The position numbers and the translations under genes were made by a program. This document shows positions 1 to 5,176 of a stretch of DNA of 6,147 nucleotides, one piece after another (within the stretch, counting starts at the first letter, position 1; the number at the start of each line of letters is the position of its first letter). The stretch is from contig JAHEDF010000253.1 of assembly GCA_024641365.1 (NCBI GenBank), positions 1-6,147 of the forward strand, in the 5' to 3' direction. The notes under the pieces were generated by a model. It was given only the letters and a program-made list of their open reading frames with translations. It ran no database searches and was not told where the DNA came from. Source of the stretch: Planctomycetota bacterium (GTDB lineage Bacteria > Planctomycetota > UBA11346).

Positions 1-84
1 CTACCGCCGCCAGGAAAATAATTACCGCCGCCAGACCAACAACGCTTACAAGGTGGGGTTAAAGAATTACAGGCACTCATTAAA
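1..84 (+). pseudogene. Upstream fragment of the hydrolase frame, cut by an in-frame TAA
   Basis: This stretch is in the same frame as the hydrolase that follows. It reads LPPPGK, a TAA stop at 19-21, then LPPPDQQRLQGGVKELQALI running into the Met at 85. From memory, planctomycete-type members of this hydrolase family carry a conserved PPPG...D...L...V..L segment shortly before the PDVE motif, and both sides of the stop fit that segment without a gap. The simplest reading is one substitution (for example CAA to TAA) inside a longer gene whose true start and probable signal peptide lie left of the window. The Met at 85 has no ribosome binding site at normal distance; the only G-rich stretch (AGGTGGGG, 50-57) ends 27 bases upstream. 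Sequencing error is an alternative. Confidence 0.5.
2..34 (+). repeat. 12-bp direct repeat flanking the in-frame stop
   Basis: TACCGCCGCCAG occurs at 2-13 and again at 23-34, exactly 21 bp (seven codons) apart, and in frame encodes part of LPPP twice. The TAA at 19-21 lies between the copies. Recombination or slippage between them would delete 21 bp, remove the stop and keep the reading frame. That is a property of the layout, not evidence that it happens. Confidence 0.7.
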
Positions 85-1851
85 ATGCATATCGCCGATA
101 AGGCGCTTGTTCCTGATGTCGAAGTATTTGTAAAAGGACTCGATCTCGCTCTGCGATTTAATGAATTTTACGATTTCAAAAAAGATCTACCTAAGGCAGA
201 TTGGGCTTTGCAACAAGCCAAAGAACGGCTTGAGCAATTTCCTACCCACCCCTGGACGTCACAAACAGGTTTAGTGGTGCGTGGGTATCGCTCCGCTATT
301 GATGGTTCAGTACAGCCGTATGGTTTAGTAATTCCAAATAAACATAATTTTAATAAACCGGCACCATTATATGTCTGGTTACATGGGCGTGGTGAAAAAG
401 TAACTGATTTACATTTTATGTATGACTGCGCACATAAACCAGGACTAGTGCAATTAGATGACACCATTGTCGCCCATGCATTTGGTCGCCAATGCATTGG
501 ATTTAAAGGGCCTGGAGAACAAGATGTACTTGATGTGATTGATCATGTGCAACAACAGTACAAAATAGATCCCGACCGTATCGTATTAATGGGATTTAGT
601 ATGGGTGGTGGCGGTTCCAAATCAGTTGGCTGTCATTATGTGGATCGTTTTTGTGCCATTCACACGGGTGCAGGCTATAGCGAAACCGCCAAGTTTATGA
701 AATTAAAACCGGAAGATTATCCCTCTAAAATGGAACAAATATTATGGGGTGTGAATGATGTGCCCTGTTATGTGCGCAATCTATTTGCCATTCAATTTAG
801 TTGTTATAGCGGTGAAAAGGATGGACAAATACAAGCTGCGCAAGTGATGGAAGAGGCCTATAAAGCACATGGAAAAGAATTAATTCATTTTATTGGCAAA
901 GACACGGCGCACAAATATCATCCAGATTCATTACGTGATGCATTAGCATTGGTCAAAAAAGCGGTTGTTGTCGGTCGCCCGAAACAACAACCAACATTAT
1001 CATTTCAAACGCAAACCCTCCAATACAACACGCTTTTTTGGTTAACCGCTTTGGGTTTAGAACAGCACTGGACTGATAGTCGTATTGATGCCACCGCGTC
1101 AGGAAAAAATATGACGTTGACAACACTCAATATTAATCGCTTACGTGTGACGTGGCCCCAATTGCAAAATGGCAGTGTCATTACGGTTGATGGAAAGGCC
1201 GTCACTTTTCCACAAGTTTCACCAACAGGCGCTGAATTAGTGAAGAAAAATAATGTCTGGCAAGCAGCGCAAGCTGGGGATGACAATGGATTGCGAAAAC
1301 GTCCCGGCCAACAAGGCCCGATTGATGATATTTTTAATAGACCATTTTTAGTCGTAAAACCAACGGGCGTGTCGTCAAATGAGCAGTTTCAGCGCTGGTC
1401 ACTATTTGAAGCCAACCATTTTCCAGAACGATGGGCCACGGTTATGCGCGGTGATCTCCGTATAAAAAATGATACCGAGGTTACTGAAGACGACATTAAG
1501 AATTATCATTTAGTCTTATGGGGTGATGCCGCTTCAAATAAAATTATTGCAAAAATCATTGGCCAATTACCAATCAAGTGGGATGAGAAGCATATTCAAT
1601 TAGGGGGCAAAACATACGCGACGAGCGATCATGCGCTGGCTATGATTTATCCCAATCCTTTGCAGGCCAATCGTTATATTGTGTTAAATAGTGCTTTGAC
1701 GTGGCGAGAAAATAATGATCGAAATAATAGTCTGCAAAATCCAAAGCTCGGTGATTGGGCTATTATTGGATTAGATACGCCTCCAAACAATGAGGCCCCT
1801 GGGCGTATTGTTGCCACCGATTTCTTTGACGAACATTGGGCAGTAAAATAG
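85..1851 (+). CDS. Prolyl-oligopeptidase-like alpha/beta hydrolase (S9-type), probably N-terminally interrupted
   Basis: This is an alpha/beta-hydrolase fold serine hydrolase of the prolyl oligopeptidase/dienelactone hydrolase-like group, so probably a peptidase or esterase; the substrate cannot be read from sequence. Visible parts, numbered from the Met at 85: a conserved PDVEVF lead-in (10-15), the core strand and oxyanion motif YVWLHGRGE (96-104), and the nucleophile elbow GFSMGG (170-175) with Ser172. The likely acid is Asp246 in YSGEKD, and the likely base is His276 in GKDTAHKYH. A beta-rich domain follows (about 300-375). The C-terminal part (about 410-588) begins GPIDDIF and ends in a conserved-looking region. 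All catalytic residues are present and there is no frameshift across 588 codons. The frame continues upstream only to a TAA at 19-21, and this start lacks a ribosome binding site. It is therefore probably the 3' bulk of a longer, likely exported protein. It lies 124 bp before a secreted metallophosphatase on the same strand. Confidence 0.85.
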   Translation: MHIADKALVPDVEVFVKGLDLALRFNEFYDFKKDLPKADWALQQAKERLEQFPTHPWTSQTGLVVRGYRSAIDGSVQPYGLVIPNKHNFNKPAPLYVWLHGRGEKVTDLHFMYDCAHKPGLVQLDDTIVAHAFGRQCIGFKGPGEQDVLDVIDHVQQQYKIDPDRIVLMGFSMGGGGSKSVGCHYVDRFCAIHTGAGYSETAKFMKLKPEDYPSKMEQILWGVNDVPCYVRNLFAIQFSCYSGEKDGQIQAAQVMEEAYKAHGKELIHFIGKDTAHKYHPDSLRDALALVKKAVVVGRPKQQPTLSFQTQTLQYNTLFWLTALGLEQHWTDSRIDATASGKNMTLTTLNINRLRVTWPQLQNGSVITVDGKAVTFPQVSPTGAELVKKNNVWQAAQAGDDNGLRKRPGQQGPIDDIFNRPFLVVKPTGVSSNEQFQRWSLFEANHFPERWATVMRGDLRIKNDTEVTEDDIKNYHLVLWGDAASNKIIAKIIGQLPIKWDEKHIQLGGKTYATSDHALAMIYPNPLQANRYIVLNSALTWRENNDRNNSLQNPKLGDWAIIGLDTPPNNEAPGRIVATDFFDEHWAVK

Positions 1852-1925
1852 TGGTCATTTTTTAGGATAGCAATTCAGCCAGTAATGTTTATGCGACGAA
1901 TTGTCGGCTTTAAGCCGTAAATTTG

Positions 1926-1955
1926 CTGACATAAAGACACTACTACATTTATATT
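1926..1955 (+). promoter_or_regulatory. Possible sigma70-type promoter for the metallophosphatase
   Basis: CTGACA (1926-1931) and TATATT (1950-1955) each differ from the -35/-10 consensus at one position and are 18 bp apart. A transcript would start around 1962, leaving a very short leader before the ATG at 1976. A small inverted repeat, CTACTA (1940-1945) with TAGTAG (1958-1963), overlaps the -10 and the start of the ribosome binding site. AT-rich sequence makes chance matches likely. Confidence 0.25.
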
Positions 1956-1961
1956 ACTAGT

Positions 1962-1966
1962 AGAGG
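1962..1966 (+). promoter_or_regulatory. Ribosome binding site of the metallophosphatase
   Basis: AGAGG followed by CGG, nine bases before the ATG at 1976. The spacing is normal and this fixes the start codon. It contrasts with the hydrolase upstream, whose apparent start has none. Confidence 0.65.
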
Positions 1967-1975
1967 CGGTGATTT

Positions 1976-2845
1976 ATGCGACAAATGTTCATTTGTTTGT
2001 TGATCTCTTTAAGTGCTTTAGTGCACACTGCCGAATCATTAACCATGGCTTTGGTCGCTGATTGCCAGTATTGTGATAAACCGCATAACGGTTCTCGTCA
2101 CTATCAATTATCGCCACTCAAATTACAAAATTGTGTTGACCATATTAACAAAGTGAAAGCGCAGGGCGCTGTTCACCTAGGAGATTTCATTGATCGTGAT
2201 TGGGAAAGTTTTGATGTGGTCGAAAAAATTTGGGCGCAATTAACCATGCCAAGCTATCATGTACTGGGAAACCATGAATTTAGTGTTGCTGATGATAAAA
2301 AAGTTTTGGTGTTCAAACGTTTAAAAATGCCAGCACCTTACTATGATTTTACACAAAACGGTTGGCGCTTTATCGTAGTTGACGGCAACGATATCAGCTT
2401 TCAGCGATATCCCAAAAATAGTCCTGAATTAAAAAAGGTTGAGGATTATTACGAAAAACTCGAAAAGAAATTACCTAAATATAATGGAGCAGTCGGGCCG
2501 GAGCAATTAGCATGGATTGAATCGATTTTGAAAAAAGCTGATGCTGAAAAAGAACCAGTCATTTTACTGTGTCATTTTCCTATTTACCCTCCTAATGTCC
2601 ATAATTTATGGAATGCAGATGAAGTACGCGCGCTGCTAGAAAAACATAAATGCGTTAAGGCTTGGATAAATGGTCATAATCATAAAGGTAATTATGCAGA
2701 GAAGCAGGGGATACACTATCTGACTATGCACGGAATGGTAGAACAGGACGATACCGCCTACGGGTTATTACGGCTGTCCTCAACGCAGTTAATCTGTGAA
2801 GGCATTGGTCGACAGCCGACGATGACCATGCAAATTGCTCAGTAA
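1976..2845 (+). CDS. Secreted calcineurin-like metallophosphatase, ADP-ribose/CDP-alcohol diphosphatase-like
   Basis: This 289-residue protein begins with a signal peptide (basic Arg2, hydrophobic 4-17, likely cleavage after VHTA at about 19), so it is exported. It shows the ordered dinuclear-metal motifs of calcineurin-like phosphoesterases: D29-x-Q31, GDFID (69-73), GNHE (98-101), a His in CHFP (His200), and GHNH (233-236). Three features match the Mn-dependent ADP-ribose/CDP-alcohol diphosphatase (ADPRM) subgroup as I remember it: Gln in place of the usual His in the first motif (DCQY), the RHYQLSPLKL helix that follows, and GHNHKGNY plus a nearby HYLTMHGMVE strand. Likely chemistry is hydrolysis of a phosphoanhydride or phosphodiester; the substrate is not determinable. 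A good ribosome binding site precedes the ATG. The gene follows the hydrolase on the same strand and could be part of a shared scavenging function, but the 124-bp gap makes independent expression plausible. Confidence 0.85.
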   Translation: MRQMFICLLISLSALVHTAESLTMALVADCQYCDKPHNGSRHYQLSPLKLQNCVDHINKVKAQGAVHLGDFIDRDWESFDVVEKIWAQLTMPSYHVLGNHEFSVADDKKVLVFKRLKMPAPYYDFTQNGWRFIVVDGNDISFQRYPKNSPELKKVEDYYEKLEKKLPKYNGAVGPEQLAWIESILKKADAEKEPVILLCHFPIYPPNVHNLWNADEVRALLEKHKCVKAWINGHNHKGNYAEKQGIHYLTMHGMVEQDDTAYGLLRLSSTQLICEGIGRQPTMTMQIAQ

Positions 2846-2868
2846 GGTAGTTTAAACTGAGATACACA

Positions 2869-2885
2869 CAATGCTATTCGGCTAA
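2869..2885 (+). repeat. Outer left arm of the palindromic element
   Basis: CAATGCTATTCGGCTAA, the exact reverse complement of 3078-3094 (TTAGCCGAATAGCATTG). A perfect 17-bp match at 226-bp span is far beyond chance for a window this size. Confidence 0.9.
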
Positions 2886-2889
2886 CAAC

Positions 2890-2919
2890 AACCGCCGAGG
2901 GCGCCGAGTACGCCGAGGT
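2890..2919 (+). repeat. Inner left arm: three 9-bp CGCCGAG units
   Basis: Three head-to-tail 9-mers, CGCCGAGGG (2893-2901), CGCCGAGTA (2902-2910) and CGCCGAGGT (2911-2919), preceded by AAC. Positions 2890-2918 pair with 3016-3044. Four of the five mismatched positions become G-U pairs if the plus strand is transcribed. The GC-rich composition stands out from the AT-rich surroundings. Confidence 0.85.
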
Positions 2920-3015
2920 GATCAGGCATTACTTTTATACTCACAGATCGTATAAATTGTCGGAATAATTGACCGAAAAATGGCGCGGCACATTCGGTGA
3001 TTTGCCCTTAAACAT

Positions 3016-3044
3016 CCTCGGCGTTCTCGGTGTTCTTGGCGGTT
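3016..3044 (-). repeat. Inner right arm of the palindromic element
   Basis: Read on the minus strand it starts AACCGCCAAGAACACCGAG and ends with a CGCCGAGG unit, the same 9-bp-period design as the left arm with A where the left copy has G. Unlike the left side, where only 4 bp separate inner and outer arms, 33 bp lie between this arm and the outer right arm. Those 33 bp hold two small hairpins (3050-3060 and CCCT 3061-3064 with AGGG 3072-3075). Confidence 0.85.
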
Positions 3045-3077
3045 AAACTGTATTCAATACCCCTATTTTACAGGGAA

Positions 3078-3094
3078 TTAGCCGAATAGCATTG
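3078..3094 (-). repeat. Outer right arm of the palindromic element
   Basis: TTAGCCGAATAGCATTG, the exact reverse complement of 2869-2885. It is followed directly by the right copy of the TGAGA(TA)CACACAA direct repeat. Confidence 0.9.
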
Positions 3095-3153
3095 AGACAC
3101 ACAAGCAATTTGCCACAATAACGAGCCAAAAGGCTATCAGCTACTTGTCTTAT

Positions 3154-3156
3154 GGA
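3154..3156 (+). promoter_or_regulatory. Weak ribosome binding site deciding the GTG start at 3162
   Basis: GGA lies five bases before GTG 3162. The alternative ATG at 3180 has no purine-rich sequence before it. Further upstream, AGCC-AAAA-GGCT (3124-3135) can form a four-base-pair hairpin with a four-base loop in the leader. I see no convincing promoter; TTGCCA at 3110-3115 has no good -10 partner. Confidence 0.35.
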
Positions 3157-3161
3157 CAGTT

Positions 3162-3773
3162 GTGTCGCATAATGCACGCATGGCTAGCGGAACCAACACG
3201 AGCACATCCAAAATTGCGACGATAGTCGTATTAATTCCTATCCTTGCAGCCTGTTGGTATGCAGCGCCATGGGCGTTACCGGTATGGCGCTGGCAAAATA
3301 TGGATATTGAAAAGATCGCCCGTGAAAATGCTGATAAAGGTTATACTAAAAAAAATCTAGAAAAAGAATTTGATATGGTGGTTTTTTACAATCCTCGTGG
3401 CGGTCGAGGCTCGGCAGATCCTTGTCCTTATCAAATCGTGACGATGTCTCCGACCTGGAAATCTGTGTATCCAAATGAAATTGATGAAGAAAAATTATTA
3501 GTGCGTATATCTTTAATGGATGAACGTGATGGTAATCCCATTGATAAGTTGTGGGTTGGCTCAGTAAAAGAAGAAGGTTTTTTCAAAATTAAAGGTTGGC
3601 GTTTCCCAGCTGGTTCTTTTGGAAAACCAAAAGGACGTCCAGTGGTTGTGTTTAGAGGTCTTGAGATGCAAAAAATGGATTTAACTCAAGCGATTAATAT
3701 GCTTGGAGAAGTCAAAAACTGGGAGACTGACGATACCTGGGAAGAGCGTGCTGACGGCTTTACAGCACCGTAA
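3162..3773 (+). CDS. Unrecognised membrane-anchored or lipoprotein-like protein
   Basis: I do not recognise this 203-residue protein. It starts with a short polar, Ser/Thr-rich stretch with one Lys (residue 17), then a hydrophobic segment (about 18-41), then a soluble domain of about 160 residues. The hydrophobic segment contains LAAC at 28-31, which fits a lipobox and would put a lipid on Cys31. However, hydrophobic residues continue past the Cys (WYAAPWALPVW), which favours an uncleaved N-terminal anchor. The soluble part has a charged helix-like region (about 47-70), a glycine-rich loop NPRGGRGSADP (77-87) and alternating beta-type stretches rich in Trp, Lys and Pro (about 90-165). There are no His/Asp clusters or other enzyme motifs I can name. 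Start: GTG 3162 has a weak GGA signal; ATG 3180 (six residues shorter) is possible. It converges on hflX with 10 bp between the stop codons. Confidence 0.7.
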   Translation: MSHNARMASGTNTSTSKIATIVVLIPILAACWYAAPWALPVWRWQNMDIEKIARENADKGYTKKNLEKEFDMVVFYNPRGGRGSADPCPYQIVTMSPTWKSVYPNEIDEEKLLVRISLMDERDGNPIDKLWVGSVKEEGFFKIKGWRFPAGSFGKPKGRPVVVFRGLEMQKMDLTQAINMLGEVKNWETDDTWEERADGFTAP

Positions 3774-3783
3774 TTTTGACTGT

Positions 3784-5112
3784 CTACTTTATACTCGCCG
3801 AATTTTTTGGCACATCTTCTATTTTTAAATGCGGGTTAGCCGATAATTCCTGCAATAATCGTTCGTCAGCAACAATGGTTAAAACCGCGTCATCATCATC
3901 ATAATGCTCTTCTTGTACTTGTGCTCGTCGGCGCACAAAAGCATCCAAAGCGCCATCAGTCACAGGAAAGCGAATGGTGACTAAACGTGAACGTTTATCG
4001 ATGTGTAAACGAATATGTTCTTTTAATTGATCAAGACCGGTGCCATCTTTCGCACTGATAGTCACCGACTCTTTATAGCGACGGCGATAGGCTAATAATA
4101 TAGTTTTACTGTAAGCCGCATCTAATTTATTAAATACCATAATAACAGGAACATGATCAGCTTTAATGGTTTTTAGCACATCTTCGACCGCTGCTATTTG
4201 TTGTTCCATCACGTGGCTGGATGAGTCAACGACATGTAATAATAAGTCAGCTTCACGTACTTCAGCAAGGGTAGCGTGGAAACTGGCAATGAGTGTTGGG
4301 GGTAACTTTCTAATAAAACCAACTGTATCAGAAATAACAACGTTGTGATGACGATCTAAAAATAATTGCGCTGTACGTGTATCAAGCGTGGCAAATAAAC
4401 GATCTTTGGCGAATACCTCAGCATTCGTTAGCGCATTCATTAATGTGCTTTTACCGGCATTGGTATAACCAACTAATGCAATATTAAATGCATCACTACG
4501 CGTTTGTACGGCACGATCTTTTCGTGCGGCAATTTCATTGAGGCGTTCTTTTAAATCTTGAATGCGTTTACGAACTTGTCGTCGGTCCATTTCAATTTGT
4601 TTTTCACCAGTACCGGCTTTAAAGCCGGAGCCGGAACCAGACGAACCGCCAACCGTTTGACGATCTAAATGCGTCCACATGCGTTTTAATCGTGCTTTGT
4701 CATATTCAGCTTGTGCTAATTCCACTGCCAGCATGGCTTGATTAGTGCGCGCATTACGAGCAAAAATATCTAAAATAAGTTCATCATAATCGAGAACAGC
4801 GCAGCCTACTTCTTCTTCTAAATTGCGTTGCTGACGTGGTGATAATTGCACATCAAATACAACTTGACCAGCGCCTGATGCGTGTGCGGCCTCAGCTAAT
4901 TCTGTTACTTTACCGGTACCAATGTAAGTATTGGGAACCGGTTTTTGCACATGCTGAACCAGTGTTGCGACCACCGTGCGACCAGCTGTTTCCAATAAGC
5001 TGTGCATTTCTGCTGCGCGATCTTTTTCGTGTTCACGTTCATCCGGATGCACAGTCAACATCAGCACCACAGGTATAGTCGTTTGCTGAGTAGGGACAGT
5101 TTTTGTGACCAT
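3784..5112 (-). CDS. hflX: Ribosome-associated GTPase HflX
   Basis: HflX is a GTPase that binds the large ribosomal subunit and helps split stalled or stressed ribosomes. At 442 residues it is close to the usual length (about 420-440). The N-terminal HflX domain (about 14-145) includes the typical HPDE and YIGTGKVTEL stretches. A coiled coil (about 130-205) contains a glycine/serine-rich loop (155-169) followed by GEKQIEMDRR. The GTPase domain then shows G1 GYTNAGKS (215-222), G2 in ATLDTRT (241-247), G3 DTVGF (262-266), G4 NKLD (328-331) and G5 SAK (353-355). A C-terminal domain (about 375-442) is present, so the protein looks complete. The loop reads KAGTGE where RGPGE is common in the family, a mild deviation. 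AGGAG (plus-strand 5126-5130) lies 13 bases before the ATG, further than usual, across a C7 run. A transporter gene lies 64 bp upstream on the same strand. Confidence 0.96.
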   Translation of the reverse strand: MVTKTVPTQQTTIPVVLMLTVHPDEREHEKDRAAEMHSLLETAGRTVVATLVQHVQKPVPNTYIGTGKVTELAEAAHASGAGQVVFDVQLSPRQQRNLEEEVGCAVLDYDELILDIFARNARTNQAMLAVELAQAEYDKARLKRMWTHLDRQTVGGSSGSGSGFKAGTGEKQIEMDRRQVRKRIQDLKERLNEIAARKDRAVQTRSDAFNIALVGYTNAGKSTLMNALTNAEVFAKDRLFATLDTRTAQLFLDRHHNVVISDTVGFIRKLPPTLIASFHATLAEVREADLLLHVVDSSSHVMEQQIAAVEDVLKTIKADHVPVIMVFNKLDAAYSKTILLAYRRRYKESVTISAKDGTGLDQLKEHIRLHIDKRSRLVTIRFPVTDGALDAFVRRRAQVQEEHYDDDDAVLTIVADERLLQELSANPHLKIEDVPKNSASIK

Positions 5113-5130
5113 GCGTGGGGGGGCGCTCCT
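5113..5130 (-). promoter_or_regulatory. hflX ribosome binding site with C7 run in the spacer
   Basis: On the coding strand AGGAG (plus-strand 5126-5130) is followed by CG, seven Cs (plus-strand G run 5117-5123) and ACGC before the ATG. The 13-base spacing is longer than the usual 5-9. A change in the length of the C run would alter the spacing and so translation, without changing the reading frame of the protein. Confidence 0.55.
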
Positions 5131-5176
5131 AATGGAACAATGTGTAGATTGAAGGGCGGAAAGGAAGGGGGACGTT

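Larger units (their letters stand above)
2858..3105. mobile_element. Palindromic non-coding repeat element (MITE- or REP-like) with flanking direct repeats
   Basis: This occupies most of the 316-bp gap between genes. The outer arms are a perfect 17-bp inverted repeat (2869-2885 and 3078-3094). The inner arms are 29 bp (2890-2918 and 3016-3044), matching at 24 of 29 positions. About 97 bp lie between them, containing small hairpins: TTTATAC 2934-2940 with GTATAAA 2950-2956, and TCGG 2960-2963 with CCGA 2973-2976. Just outside, TGAGATACACACAA (2858-2871) and TGAGACACACAA (3093-3104) are direct repeats differing by a 2-base TA insertion, as a target-site duplication might look. They overlap the last bases of the arms, so the true ends are uncertain. 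There is no transposase or credible reading frame inside. A structured untranslated RNA is an alternative. There is no U-tract, so it is not a simple terminator. Confidence 0.65.

Noticed and set aside
168..497. Minus-strand open frame of 109 codons inside the hydrolase
   Set aside because: Antisense to a well-conserved coding region, low-complexity composition, no recognisable motif or ribosome binding site.
1858..1863. T6 run just after the hydrolase stop codon, as a terminator
   Set aside because: No stable stem precedes it; the flanking sequence gives only scattered pairings.
1905..1917. CGGCTTTAAGCCG hairpin in the gap before the metallophosphatase
   Set aside because: Realistic stem is four base pairs with a five-base loop and no T-run follows; too weak to call a terminator or operator.
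2838..2861. CTCAGT/ACTGAG inverted repeat and AGTTTAAACT palindrome around the metallophosphatase stop
   Set aside because: Short, AT-rich and overlapping the coding end; expected by chance and without a T-run.
2890..3044. CRISPR-like array from the CGCCGAG repeats
   Set aside because: Units are 9 bp, head to tail without spacers, and the second set is inverted; no cas genes nearby.
3774..3783. Bidirectional terminator between the convergent genes
   Set aside because: Only 10 bp separate the stop codons and no stem-loop with T-runs is visible there or in the gene ends.
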